From Cryptomeria japonica (taxonomy: Eukaryota > Streptophyta > Pinopsida > Cupressales > Cupressaceae): a stretch of 64,000 bases of DNA. The notes under the pieces were generated by a model. It saw only the letters and a program-made list of their open reading frames with translations. It did no database searches and was not told the DNA's origin. Position numbers and translations under genes: made by a program. The DNA lies in assembly GCF_030272615.1 (NCBI RefSeq), contig NC_081414.1, positions 825,558,896 through 825,622,895 on the forward strand. The letters run 5' to 3'. Below are positions 13,280 through 26,762 of this stretch, one piece after another. Each line of letters begins with the position of its first letter. Position 1 is the stretch's first letter.

Positions 13280-13806
13280 GATTTTCTATGATGAGCTCGT
13301 ATGTTTAAAGAAACGGTTACTGCTATTGTTAAAATTTGATCAAAATTGCAAATGGTAGAATTTTCCCTAAAGTAGTGTTTACTGCTAGTATTGTCAGTGG
13401 TGGTTGTGGAACCGTTTCTAAAGTGGATTCATCTTCAGGAGTGGTGTCGTGTTTTGAAGTTTATGTTGTGCATCTACAGAAATGTATGTTGTCATTTTTA
13501 TTTGTTCTTCAATAATTGATTTCATCTAATATGAAGCAGGTTAAAGAAATTGCTTCAATTTTATTAGACGTTTATTTTTTGTGTGTGTTTGATGAAAAGT
13601 TGTGTACGGAACATTGCGAAGTGCTACTATAAGCAAGTCGTGGGATGAAGATTTCAGTTTGTGGGAGATTAAGAAAGGTCGAATAAGCTCCAAAGCCAGA
13701 GCTTTTGCTTTGCTAATTTTATCACTTCTTGCCATAGACAGGAGGTCTCTAGAAAATTTGTGGCCCTTAAGGAAGGCATTTGTGTGTTTTTACCCTTCTC
13801 TTAGAT

Positions 13807-14766
13807 TGCAGAAGTAAAAGAGCAGATCGAGAGAAAAGTGAGGGTCGTGGGTAACTCCTTGGTTGACTGGAATGAAAATGTGGCATCATTCAACTCATCA
13901 TACCTATACATGGGCAGTGGTAGCAGGAATCAATAGAGATTTAAAGTGATCTTGGACTATTGTTATTCATCTTTGGGCAATAAAATATGTATTTGCAGAA
14001 CTGAGCTATATGTGAAAGAAATAGGTGTCGAAGCTTCATTTTAGGTAATTGAAGGAACAAAAATGTATGTGTACGTGTTAAGATAATGGCACATGTTGTG
14101 ATGAAAAGACAGATAAAAGACTGTTAAGCAACGTGCTGAGTTGTGTGCTGTTTGTAGCAGTTACAAATATAAGATAGCAAACATTTCAGCTGATTTGATA
14201 GGAGGTATATCTACTAGGTAACTAGAGTATAAGTTCAACTATGTGAAAGCCTTCAAGCACTTTGAATACACAGTAAGATCTATCTATGGAGTCTGGATTT
14301 GGAGTTAAGGTTTGGTTTGGAGTTCAGAAGTGTAAATGTGGAAGTAAAGTAAATAAATAGAGTGTCAACTGGAATCAAACTGCAGCTACAGAATTACTGA
14401 AAAGTGCTCTCACTGTATGTGTTTCCATCATTTTCAATATGATTGTGTATGTGTTCTAAGTGTGATTAGTTTTTGCACACTGAATCTTTTCTAAATTTGA
14501 GGTTGGTGCCTCAACTGTATGAAGTTGGTGCTTGAAAGAGGGTTGGTGCTCTCAATGAGTTGGTACTCACTTATGTAAACAAGGTTGGTACCCATTTGGC
14601 TATTGAAAGATTTTAATCTGCCGTCGTGTTTTACCGAAAGTGTTTTCCATGTGAAACTTTGAGTTCTTGGTTTTATGTGTCCTTTCTACATTCCTCTATG
14701 TGGTTTTTATCTAAAAAGTTAAAATATTGATTCACCCCCCTCTCAATATTTTTCGTGTGCTCTTCA
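13807..14766 (+). repeat. Left LTR of the copia element
   Basis: About 960 bp, clearly homologous to 17279-18271. A shared late segment carries the 'ttggtgcc...agttggtgct' repeats and a pyrimidine run (ccccccctctcaat) just before the end. It is followed by the tRNA-iMet primer site. Confidence 0.85.
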
Positions 14767-17278
14767 ATTGGTATCAGAGCCAAATACCTTCGGAAACAGA
14801 GCTTAAAAAATTGGAGGTTGATCCTAATAGCACACAATGAATGCCCTTGCTACAAAAAGAGCACCTTTGTTTGATGGCTCTAAATATGCATTCTGAAGTG
14901 TACGAATGAAGACCTATCTAATGTCTCTTGGTTTTGATGTCTGGATGAACATAGTTAATGGTTATATAATCCCTTCAACTCCTCCAACCGATACTGATGG
15001 AAAGAAAGCTTTGAAAGCAATGCAAAGGCCATGAATGCTATCTTATGTGGTCTTTCAAAGACTAAATTTGTGAAGGTTATGCATTGTGATATTGCTAAGG
15101 ACATGTGGGAGAAACTTCAAAAGTCGTATGAAGGAGATGACAAGGTTAAAAAGGCCAAACTTTAGACTCAGAATGCAGTTTGAAAGTCTTAAAATCCAAG
15201 AAGAAGAGAACGTCGCTGCCTACATTTTGAGAGTTGATGGAGTTGTAAACTCTTTAAAGGGTTTAGGAGAGAAGCTTGAGGATAGTAATGTAGTTCAGAA
15301 AATTTTAAGGTCTATACCCTTGAGATTTGATGCAAAAGTTTCAGCAATTGAGGAGATAGCTAATCTTGACAAAATGATTCTCGACAAGCTCCATGGTATT
15401 CTTACTGCCTATGAGATGAGAACAAATACTAAGTCCTCATCTAAAAAGAAGACAACCTTCAAAGCCTCAAAGAAAAGTAAAGATAAGGAACTTGTGTCTA
15501 GTGAAAGTTCTGATGGAGAATTTGATTGTGAAGAGGCACACTTTGTGAGAAAATTAAAAAGGGATTCTTGAAAATATAAAGGCAAGTTACCTTTAAACTT
15601 GCCTTTAAAATGCTTTAATTGTGGCAAGGTAGGACATTTTGCAGCCAAATGTCCATATGAGAAGGATGAGGACAAACAGTTTTGAAAAGAAGCCTAAGTT
15701 TGGTAAAAAGAAATACTTGGGAAAGGAAAAAAGACTCATAACTTCAAAAGGAGTTTCTACTCTAAGGAGGAAAATTGTTCATTAGATGCGACTGAAGAGG
15801 AGTCCTTAAATGATGGGATTCTATTCATGGCTCTAGAAGAAACTATTACTGAAAACCAAGAAGAAGATGACTACTTTGTTCAAGAAGAGGAAGAAGTTGA
15901 TCTTGAGCAAGAGCTCTAAATGAAATCAAGAAGCTGAAAGAAAAATCAGGGCTTAAAGTTGTTGTTACAAGAAGAGAGTGAAAAAAAATCTAAAAAATCT
16001 CAAGCCTTAGAGGATGCAGTAAAGTTGATAGTACATATGAAGGTTCAAATTGAAGAAGCAAAGAGAATGGAAGAAGAAATCACAAGTCAGCTCAAGGTTA
16101 AAGAAGAAAATTGTGAGAAACTTGAAGCTAATAGTTTCACTCAAGAAGTTAAATAAATCTTCAACATTGTTGAATCATGAGAATATAAATTAGAAAAGTT
16201 CTTTGTCTTTAAATGGCATCTTACCCCAACAGAAACAATCTAATAAGAGTGGAGCTGGCCTTGAAGAAGGTCAATGTTCTAAATCTTCTAAAGAAGAACA
16301 ATGAAAAACCAATGCTGATAATACAAAGGATTCATCATCAAGAATCAAAAATGATGCCTTCAAAAGGTATCCTATCTTCTAACAAGGACTTATGACTAGG
16401 TTTAACAATTCTTTTTTTATGGTTATTGTTATACTTGTAATTATTTTGGACACAAAGCAATCAATTGTAGAGAGTGTTTGCTAGAAAAGATTTCAGACTC
16501 GTGAATAGGAATTATTTTGCTCCTTTGAGAAACTACATTGTTATATGTTACAAGTGTAATAACTTTGGACACTCTACAAGAGTTTGTAAAAGTGGTGTAG
16601 CAGATTTCTCCAAGAAGGTAGATACAAAGGGCAAAGCAAAGGAGAGTACCAAAGTTTGGAGGAAAAAGGAGAAACAAGTCCTAGAAGAATCTTTAATTGT
16701 ATAAACAGTCTTTCTTGCACACAATGAAAAGGACATTTGGTATGTTGACAGTGGCTGCTCCAAGCATATGACTAGAGATAAAAGTAAATTTCTGACCCTT
16801 AAGAAGATGAATGGAGGCAAAGTTAGATTTGGTGGTAACTCCTCTGCAAAGGTAGCAGGTAAAGGCACACTTATTCTAAATGATGGTGAGACAAAAGTTG
16901 AAAATGTTTTATATGTAGGTGGTCTCAAACAGAATTTGTCAAGTGTAAGTTAGTTGTGCGATCAAGGACATAACTTGCTTTTTTAATTCAAATTGTTGTG
17001 AAATCAGCAAAGATGGTAAACACATTGTTGTTGCTAGTGGGGCAGCTAACAATTTGTATATTTTTTATGACATTAAAAGTGAAGAGTGTTGTTTAAGTCA
17101 GCTAGATGAAGCTTGGCTATGGCACAAAAGATTTGGACACATGAATTTTGATAATCTTATTCAAATCAGCAAAAAGGAAGTTGTTAAAGATATGCCGCAG
17201 CTTGCTAAACCTTCAGCTATTGTGTCTAAAGAGTGTCAACTTGGCAAACAAACAAGGAAGAGCTTCAAGTCAAAAGAG

Positions 17279-18271
17279 TGCAGAAGTAAAAGAGTAGATT
17301 GAGAGAAAAAGTGTCGATCGTGAGTAACTCCTTGGTTGACTGGAATGAAAATATGGCATCGTTCAACTCATCATACTTGTACGTGGGCAGTGGTAGCAGG
17401 AATCAATAGAGACTTAAAGTGAACTTGGACTATTGTTATTCATCTTTGGGCAATAAAATATGCATTTGCAGAACTGAGCTATATGTAAAAGAAAGAGGTG
17501 TTGAAGCTTCATTTTAGGTAATTGAAGGAACAAAAGCGTATGTGTACGTGTTAAGACAATGGCACAGGTTGTGATGAAAAGACAGATAAAAGACTGTTAA
17601 GCCACATGCTGAGTTGTGCGCTGTTTGTAGCAATTAAAAATATAAGATAGCAAATATTTCAAGCTGATTTGATAGGAGGTATATCTACTGGAGTATGTGT
17701 TCAGTTGTGTGAAGCCTTCAAGCCCTCTAAATACACAGTAAGATCTATCTATGGAGTCTAGATTTGGAGTTAATTTTTCATGTACTTGGTTTGTTTGTCA
17801 AGGATTTTGATACAAGTTCAGAAGTGTAAATGTGGAACTGAAGTAAATGAACAAAGTGTCAACTGGAATCAAATTGCAGCTATAGAATTACTAAAAAGTG
17901 CTCTCACTGTATGTGTTTTCGTCATTTTCAGTATGATCGTGTATGTGTTCTAAGTGTGATTAGTATTTGCATATTCAATCTTTTCTAAATTTGAGGTTGG
18001 TGCCTCTATTGTATGAAGTTGGTGTTTCAAAGAGGGTTGATGCTCTTAGTGAGTTGGTGCTCACTTATGTAAACAAGGTTGGTGCCCATTTGGCTATTGA
18101 AAGATTTTGGTCGGTCGTGGTTTTTTACTCGAAAGGGTTTTCTACGTGAAATTTTGAGTTCTTGGGTTTATGTGTACTTTTTACATTCCTCTATGTGGTT
18201 TTTATCTAAAAAGTTAAAATACTGATTCAGCCCCCCCCTCCCCCCTCTCAATATTTTTTGTGTGCTCTACA
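17279..18271 (+). repeat. Right LTR of the copia element
   Basis: About 990 bp, aligned along its whole length with 13807-14766 apart from small insertions. It ends gtgtgctctaca. Confidence 0.85.
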
Positions 18272-19512
18272 GACAATATGCGTATTTATGTGTATGCTTC
18301 GTGTTTGCATATATTTATGTGTATGCTTTGTGTTTTTATGTGTCTTCTCTGTGTTTGGTTCTTACTTGATGTGGTTCTAGCATGTCTACTCCATGTGTAT
18401 CTAAAATTACTTTATGAAAATGTCAATATAAGATCTCTTGATGCTTTATAGTAAACATATTCCTAAATAAGTATCCTACTACACTTATGTGATCAGAGAA
18501 CAAAATGTACAACCATGTGTCTAATTCTTCCTAAGAAATCATCCTCCAGTATTCATTAGGAGAACTGATATAATCTTCAAAGGTCAACCCGAGAAAGACC
18601 ATCATTAAGGCCCTTTCAAAAAAATGGTTCACTTCAAGGATCACCGTCTGATGTTTCATAAGATTGGGATTTAACAATCAAGCTAATACATCATCGACAC
18701 AAATCAATGAAGAATCTCACTTTATATTCAAGATTGTTCATATTATTAAGGTATTTCATTAGTTATTTAATGGTCAAATAATGTATTTTAATATTTTCTA
18801 GTTAGATTAGATAGTTTCTAATTATGTTTAGTTTACGATTGTTTCTTTTAAAAACATCATCCTATAATTGACTATATATGTAGCTTCCTTATCATTAATG
18901 AGTCATCCAATTACCAGAACATGGTATCAAAGCAGGATGAATTCTTTTGCAAATTTTTTAAATAAAAATTTGTTTAGAATTCTAAAAATTTTTGAAAGAA
19001 TTTTTTTAGTGATTATTTTAGTGATCAAATTCGAAGGTTTTGTCTTTCGTTGATTGATTCTAAGAATTTTCGAAGGTCTATTTTTGGGTTTGCTGAAAAT
19101 CACAGAAAGTTTTTTACGAAATATTTCAATCGCAGGTTTTGTTTTGTCTGCAAATCGCATTTTATTTTTTTGCTTCTGCAAATCACGGGCTCTTCTCTGT
19201 TTTCGCAAAGGTTTTTGTGGCGATAAACACACGTCTAGAGTCGCACTGTTTTGTAATTGTTTCCTGCACCAAATTTGTTTGCTGCGACCACCGAGTTTTT
19301 TTCTTCCTCTAAAAATCACAACAAATTTTCTGTGCCGCGTCGGATTTCTTTTATGTTTCTTCCCGCACAACTATGATTTATGGCATCGAGATTCATTTAA
19401 GTTTTCTTGCGACAAGTTTTGCTGATCTTGGCATCCGTTTTCTACAAGATTCGTGGTTATTTTTGCCGTGCATTTTCTCTATGTTTTTCCTACCATTTTC
19501 ATCCACGTTTCT

Positions 19513-22327
19513 GAAAAATTGATTGCTCAAAATAATCAGATAATCTATTCAACGATATACAAGCATATATATAGAGACTACAAGACGACATTCTAAATTA
19601 AGAACAAGTCGTTTAAGTAAAAACTTAAAAGCTAAAAAGCTAAATAATAAAAAGCTAACTATGCGTCTTTCATAAAGAAGCAATAGTTTCACTGAACGCA
19701 CTAAAAAAGCTAAATAAATCGACTAAAAAGTTAAATAGCTAAATAGCTAAATAAGCTGACAACTAAGATGACCACTAAGAATAGAAGATGACCATTATAG
19801 AATAGATATTAATATTATTTTAACACCCTCCCTAATGGTCATCGTACACAATACCCTACAGATCATCATACTCAATACCCTACAAAAGACACTGCAAATG
19901 TTATGATCACAAATGCAAAAAACACTCTGCTGCTACGAAGACCTTCCCAAGATCTACAAAATGTAATCACCAAGAGTACCAAAAGCCATCCAAACTAATT
20001 AAGTCCTCACACGCAAATTAGAGATCTGGCAAATGCGAATTACTAAAGCCTGAAACCATGATTTTGAGGAAAAATCAGCAAACCCTTTTGCAGAAGAGTA
20101 CTAAGCACTGTTTGCTCCAACAACTCCAAAACAGACTGCAAGATACCACGGTTGCAAATGTTCGCCCTAGCAGTGGGACCCAAAACTGATTGCCGCAAAG
20201 CACGATTTTTGAGGACAAAAATCGATCAAAACCAGAGAACTTCGCGACTCACAAATCCCACACGAACTTTGTGTATTACGGATTTTGAGGAAAAAATCGT
20301 AAAAAACCTTGCAAACAATTTTTCAAGAAAAAATCATGAAAACCCTAGAAATCCCACGCAATCTTTGCGGATTACACATGAGAATTTTTTAGGAAAAAAT
20401 TATAAACCCTACAAACAATTTTTGAGGGAAAAAAATGTGAAAACCCTGGAAATCCCACGCAAACTTTGCGGATTACAGATGAGAATTTTGAAGGAAAAAT
20501 TATAAACCCTGCGAACAATTTTTGAGGAAAAAAAAGTGAAAACCCTGGGACCTATAGAACAAGAGGACTGGCCCAAATCAATATGATCAAGGCAACGATA
20601 TTTAAATATCGTGAACATGCGTTGTTTCCAAGTGTTGTGGCAGTTGTTGAACTGCTGACTGTGTTCCAACATGATGTTGGTCAAAGATGCCATCACAAAA
20701 ACCAAGGTTGAATGAGGTCAACCTAGTGAAGAAATGAGACAAAAGAATCTGATTAAAAATCAAAATAGAAGCAGCTGCAAAATGAATCTGAAACCCTGGA
20801 GTGGAATTCGAGGCGCAAATCCCAATGCACAAATTTCAAGGTTTGCTGAAAAACCCAGAAATTAAAATTTCCTGCAAATTTTTTGAACCCTGAAAAATCT
20901 TCTGAAAAAAATCAAAAAATAATAATCTGCAAAAAAATAATATTTTTTTTTAAGGTAAAAAAATATAAAAAACCAAAATAATTTTTATTTTTAGGGAAAA
21001 ATATTAAAAACCCAAGCTTAATTTTTTTTTTTGAGGTGAAAAAATAATAAAACCCGCCAAAAATAAAAAATTATAAAACCCTAGTTGCAGGTGTCGCGAT
21101 TTATTTTTTTTTAAATAGTAAAAAAAATCAGGTCATTGTTTGAAGAATCCAAAAACCCTCCCACGAAGCGAAATCCGCCAAAAAAAACGTGGGTTTAAAC
21201 GCGAAAAAATTGCGTCGCGCGTTGTTGGTAAAAATTGCAAATTGAATAATCAAAAAATCCTCACGAAATCCACAAAATAACCTAATTCGTGCACAGGAAA
21301 GCACGAAACGATGCTGAAAAGGCCGTCGTGGAGAATAAATCACGCAAAATACGCGTAGAGAATCGTGGGTAAAAAAAACACGAAAAATAAACTATTGGCA
21401 CTGCTTGTGAAACCCAAAATGCAGACAAAAAATGCGGGAATAATACACCGCAAAAAACCCTTCATGGAACACAAAAATCGCGTCAAAACAGAACCGCTGT
21501 CACAAGAAAAACGCGGAAATCTAGAAAAAAATCACGCGCCAAAAACGCGAGTATGAAACCTATGAAAATCGTGACTAAAAAATCTGCAAGTCGCAGTAAA
21601 ACATAGAGAATAAACAGTCGCCCGAAAACCATAGGTGGGCCAAACACAAAGAATACATAGTCGCCCGAAAACCATAGGTGGGCCAAACACAGAGAATACA
21701 CAGTCGCCCAAAAACCCTAGACAGGCCAAAAAACAAATGCGACCCTGAGCTAGAAAATCATGCGGAGTAAAAACCACAAATTCTGAAAAAATTTGAAAAG
21801 CACAAACCCTAGCCGGAACCTGCAAAAAAAAACTTCTTGACTAGCAAAAACGAAACCCTCGAACCCTGCAAGAAGAACCTCGAATTACAGCTTAAGAAAA
21901 CGCCCACAAAAATTGCAGCACTGAAAAAAAATTCTGGAAATTACTTCCGGGTAGCCTCCACGAACTTTTATTAAAAAATTTGCCAAATCCTAGAGAAGCC
22001 CATTGACCCGCTCTGATACCATGAAAAATTGATTGCTCAAAATAATCAAATAATCTATTCAACAATATACAAGCGTATATATAGAGATTACAAGGCGGCA
22101 TTCTAAATTAAGAACACATCGTTTAAGTGAAAACTAAAAAGCTAAAAAGCTAAATAACAAAAAACTAACTATGCATCTTTAATAAAGAAGCAATAGTTTC
22201 ACGTAACGCACTAAAAAAGCTAAATAAGTCAGCTAAAAAGCTAAATAGCTAAATAAGCCGACAACTGAGATGACCACTAAGAATAGAAGATGACCATTAT
22301 ATTATAGATATTAATATTATTTTAACA
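19513..22327 (-). mobile_element. Short non-autonomous LTR element (copia relative), nested, minus orientation
   Basis: Two repeats of about 310 bp (19513-19826 and 22022-22327) begin tgaaaaattg and end tttaaca on the plus strand. The 5-bp sequence gtttc precedes the left repeat (19508-19512) and follows the right one (22328-22332), a clean target duplication. Next to the right repeat, reading minus, is TGGTATCAGAGC, the initiator-tRNA-Met primer site. Next to the left one is a purine tract (ttagggagggtg). The interior of about 2.2 kb is non-coding except for a short remnant of a gag start (about 20560-20690) closely like the gag of the copia element it sits in. By eye the repeats differ at about 7% of positions. 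As a non-autonomous element it looks structurally whole. Confidence 0.88.
21613..21730. repeat. ~50-bp tandem repeat inside the nested element
   Basis: Three copies of a unit containing agtcgcccgaaaaccatagg lie in tandem. A second, longer duplication (about 108 bp) around 20320-20530 repeats the 'aatcccacgcaa..tttgcggattac' phrase. Confidence 0.7.
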
Positions 22328-22641
22328 GTTTCTGCAACCTACGAAAATCGTTCAGTTCTTTTTGTTTCACATCAAGGATATTTTTTTGCACCTAGGGTTT
22401 GTGCCAGCAACACTGAAGTTCTCAAAATAATGGGTGATTTTTTCTATTGCCTAGGGTTTGACGACCTAGGATTTTTGCACCTTGGATTCTATGCCATCTT
22501 TTTGGTCAATACATGTCTCTGTTGTTTTTCATCAATGCCTCGAGATTTGTGCCTTGGGATCTATGTCGGCTATTTTTTTTATCTGATTTTAAATCAAAAT
22601 ATTTTGCCTCATTTTTTGTGCCTTCGCAAGGTTGACTCGCT

Positions 22642-23328
22642 TTGACCTCGGTATTTGTGATGGCATCTTTAACCAACATTATGCTAGAGAGTAGTCAGAA
22701 GTTCAACAACCACAACTACAACACGTGGAAACAACGCATGTTAATCATCTTTGAATATCGATGTCTTGATGAGGTCATTTTGGGTACTCAATCTCGACCC
22801 TCAACAGCGGGAAAAGATCAAGACAAGTATGATGAGTGCAACCATGAAGCTGTCATGCTCCTCAAATTGTCTGTCATTGACAAACAGCTACCACAAGTCC
22901 CTTCCAAGAAAATAGCTACAAAGATCTGGACCCACTTGAAGGATCTCCATGAAACGTCAAACAAGAGCAAAGTGTTCTTTTTCAAGAACATGCTCTTTTC
23001 AATCATGATGGATGAGAAGATGTCTCTACAGGAGCATCTTACGAAGATTAAGGACATTTGTGATCAGCTGAAGACGATTGGTCGAAAAATGGAGGAAGAA
23101 ATGGTGGTTATAACTCTAAAAAGTCTACCAAAATCTAATGAACATTTTATTGAGATGCTCAACATTACATCAAAGAATGTTGACCTAAAGTTTCCTGATC
23201 TCTACAACAAGCTTTTGCAACAAGATAGATGGAAACAACAGTTTGGTAGCAGCACCAGTACTTCCTCTACTGAACAGGCATTTATTGCCAAAGCTTCAAA
23301 TAAGGACAAGGGCAAAGGCAAGTCCTAG
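22642..23328 (+). other. copia gag region
   Basis: This is an open stretch of 228 codons within the second copia element. It has the UBN2/copia-gag look: NTWKQRMLIIFEYRCLDEVILG near the start, KIWTHLKDLHETSNKSKVFFFKNMLF in the middle, and SLQEHLTKIKDICDQL after it. A lysine/serine-rich tail follows, then the zinc knuckle just downstream. The first motif recurs in the nested element (minus strand, about 20560-20690), so the two are related. It is part of a fossil element and no separate function is claimed. Confidence 0.85.
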
Positions 23329-24433
23329 TAAAAAAGCCAAGGCAAGTCCTTCCAGCAAAAAAGCCAAGGCAAACCTCTGGAGAATCCTAAGAAGAATATT
23401 CAATGCAACTATTGTCATAAGCATGGCCATATGAAAAAAGATTGCAAGAAATGACAGGCATCTACGCAATCTAGACAAGGAGGGTCTCGGCAAAAGGCCA
23501 CACATTTTGAACGGAATGAGTCTACCTTCTATGCATTCATGGCCAAATGCCCATCTGATCATGTCAAATCATATGCCTGGTATATTGACTCTGGTACCTC
23601 TCGACACTTCACACATCATCAGGATTGGTTTACAGAATACATGCCTTTCACTATTCAATAATCTTTGGAGGAGGCGAAGAAAATATTGTTGTCAGAAAGG
23701 GCAACATTCAAATCACGTCTGGAGGGATAAATTTGATAATTCTCAATGTATACCTTGTCCCAAGGATGGAAGTCAATTTCCTGCCAGTCAGTTAGATCAT
23801 GCGCCATTCTCCACAACTAGATGTCGTCTTTAGTTCGCACAAGTGCAGCATTGTTGACAAGGAGACTTGCACTGCAATTGTTGTTGGCCTTGAGGATCAT
23901 GGGCCTTTTAGACTTGTTGATACTAGTTATTCTCAGGAGCACGCCATGGCAGCCAAAAGTTCTTCCATCAGCAATCTATGGCATTAGCAATATGGCCACC
24001 TGAATGTACACTATCTCTCTCAGAGAGTTTGAGAGGGTCTAGTTGTTGGCTAACCTAAAGATTCGGACTCAGAATCATGGAGTTTGCTAAGCTTGTCAGG
24101 CTGGAAAGCAGCATTGAACTCCATTTTTCGATGATGATTCTTGGAGAGACTGCAAAATTTTGCATCTAGTACATGCAGATGTCTGTGGGCCGATGAACAC
24201 TCCATCAGTTACTTGGTCCAAGTATTTTCTATTATTTGTCAATGATTTTAGAAGAATGTGGGTGTATTTTCTTAAAAACAAATCAAAGGTGTTTATCATG
24301 TTTCAAAAGTTTAAGGCCTTAGTGGAAAAAGAGTCGGGGTGTCAAATAGTCACTCTTAGGTTAGACAATGGAGGGGAATTTTGTTCTTCTGATTCCTCCA
24401 ACTTCTGTGCAACACATGGAATTAAGCGTTACC

Positions 24434-24730
24434 TTAGATATATCATTACAAATTGAAAAAGGCCGCGGATATATTATTCAAAATCCAAATAATTACAATC
24501 CTAAGGATGAAATTTTTGCTATAGATGCTGCCTTTGTCTTTCCTATAGATGCTGCCTTTGCCCCTGTTCAAAATGTAAATTACAGTATTCACTCCTATTG
24601 GAGCGAAAATGAGACACAAGAAATTCTATTTCTTGAAATATGGACGAATGGAGGATTAGCTCCTAAAGAAGCACTTTACAAAGCTTCTCGGAATTTGATT
24701 GACTTTTTCCTTCCCTTTCTAAATGAATCT
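24434..24730 (+). pseudogene. rpoA: rpoA fragment (plastid RNA polymerase alpha subunit)
   Basis: The plus-strand translation carries alpha-subunit phrases: [28 protein letters not shown] and [15 protein letters not shown]. These belong to the second half of the plastid alpha subunit N-terminal domain. Both ends of the gene are missing. A short in-frame duplication (PIDAAF repeated) lies near 24530; it may be native to the source plastid gene or have arisen later. Its left end fuses to copia integrase and its right end to a ClpP-like piece on the other strand. Confidence 0.85.
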
Positions 24731-24876
24731 AATGTATCTGAAAAACCGAGTCCTTCTACGCCGATTTCGTCGATAAGACCAAACTCTACTGCTTGCTCTG
24801 GTGTCATATAAAATAGAAGAAAATTTGGAATACATAGATAAATTCTCATCCTTACTCGTTCTTTAATAAATATCAA
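24676..24876 (-). pseudogene. ClpP-like C-terminal fragment
   Basis: The minus-strand translation contains [18 protein letters not shown], the pattern near the end of ClpP proteases (…M(T/S)..EA..YG.(I/V)D…). The usual plastid clpP reads differently here (MSATEAQAYGIVD), so this may be a fast-evolving plastid clpP or a nuclear ClpP. A second copy on the plus strand starts at 25666. Only about 20 diagnostic residues are visible, so the identity is tentative. Confidence 0.35.
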
Positions 24877-25236
24877 AGATATGCCCGTCTATTAATAAAA
24901 TAACATATTCTAATCAATACCTAATAACCCAAATTCCAACTGTGATGCAGTTGATATTGACTGATCCGAGGTATTTTGATTTGTTGAGAACAATTGATGT
25001 ATCACAAAATAAACATCAGAACAAGGAAAAATAGTTTTACACCAATTTGGTTAATGAAAATGATCCAATAGAAATAGTTAGAACGTAACTATTGAAACAA
25101 TAAAATTGTTTCCGTATCAAGTGAATACAAGAAACTTTTTGTAAGATTTTCGTTATCGAAAACTTACGGCAGCTTGCCAAGCAAAGGCTAATATCATGGG
25201 CATCAGCATCGTCATGAACAAACAATGTATCTAATG
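24732..25236. repeat. Left arm of a ~0.45-0.5 kb inverted repeat in the plastid insert
   Basis: This arm is the reverse complement of 25306-25746 over nearly its full length, with very few mismatches. One stretch of about 55 bp present here (near 24800-24855) is absent from the other arm. It contains, on the minus strand, a fragment ending like ClpP ([15 protein letters not shown]) and the psbK 3' end with downstream spacer. Confidence 0.85.
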
Positions 25237-25305
25237 TATCTAATGTAACAAATATGGAGGTTGAGGATAACTAGCATTTTGATTCTCCAATGAATAAAAA
25301 TGATG

Positions 25306-25746
25306 TAAAGATCATGACGATGCTGATGCCCATGATATTAGCCTTTGCTTGGCAAGCTGCCGTAAGTTTTCGATAACGAAAATCTTACAAAAAGTTTTTT
25401 GTATTCACTTGATATGGAAACAATTTTATTGTTTCAATAGTTACGTTCTAACTATTTCTATTGGATCATTTTCATTAACCAAATTGGTGTAAAACTATTT
25501 TTCCTTGTTCTGATGTTTATTTTGTGATGCATCAATTGTTCTCGACAAATCAAAATACCTCGGATTAGTCAATATCAACTGCATCACAGTTGGAATTTGG
25601 GTTATTTAGGTATTGATTAGAATATGTTATTTTATTAATAGAGGGGCATATCTCTTCTATTTTATATGACACCAGAGCAAGCAGTAGAGTTTGGTCTTAT
25701 CGACGAAATCGGCGTAGAAGGACTCGGTTTTTCAGATACATTAGAT
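25306..25746. repeat. Right arm of the inverted repeat in the plastid insert
   Basis: Matches 24732-25236 in inverse orientation; the central spacer is about 70 bp. Just past it, 25746-25775 repeats the psbK piece once more next to the ClpP-like piece, so the joints have been copied more than once. Confidence 0.85.
25311..25372 (+). pseudogene. psbK: psbK 3' end (photosystem II protein K)
   Basis: The translation ends LAFAWQAAVSFR followed by a stop, the hallmark C-terminus of plastid PsbK. Only about the last 20 codons are present. An inverted copy lies at about 25140-25205. The downstream 250 bp looks like plastid intergenic spacer. Confidence 0.8.
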
Positions 25747-26015
25747 ACATTGTTTGTTCATGACGATGCTGATGCCCATGATAGTAGTTTTGCTCATTTT
25801 ATTCGTGATTTTGCTCGTGATCGTGAGGATCGCAGCATCGACCGTCGGCCTGCTCGATCGAGTGCTTACATTCTTATTTTTGATACGAATCCTCTCCATG
25901 TAAGAAGCTAATCTTTTTTTATAATTTAAACGAGGACGGTGTAAATAATCTAAAAATTCAAATGTATTTGCTTTGTAAAAAGAAGCTCCCAATGAATTTT
26001 GATTAGAGAGTTTTG

Positions 26016-26711
<696 letters not shown>

Positions 26712-26762
26712 TAACACTAGTTAATTCTCTTTTGAAAAATAAGACCTATATTGTATATACTG

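Larger units (their letters stand above)
13807..18271 (+). mobile_element. Ty1/copia-type LTR element, interior limited to gag, protease and start of integrase
   Basis: Two long direct repeats bound it: left LTR 13807-14766 and right LTR 17279-18271, both starting TGCAGAAG and ending in CTCTTCA or CTCTACA. Directly after the left LTR, TGGTATCAGAGC at 14769-14780 is the classic copia primer site complementary to initiator tRNA-Met. Inside are a gag region (about 14837-15690, zinc knuckle CFNCGKVGHFAAKC near 15610), a second knuckle-like part near 16550, a protease-like motif (WYVDSGCSKHMT near 16740) and a pre-integrase region with HKRFGHMN near 17120. Reverse transcriptase and RNase H are not found. 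By eye the LTRs differ by several percent. The element is broken in many places, and I see no matching 5-bp target duplication. Confidence 0.85.

Noticed and set aside
13602-13817. Plus-strand 71-codon frame before the copia LTR
   Set aside because: No domain, and it overlaps an equally long opposite-strand frame; no support for either.
18260-18451. Plus-strand frame rich in Cys and hydrophobic residues
   Set aside because: Low-complexity TGTG/TATG-rich DNA just after an LTR; no homology or start context.
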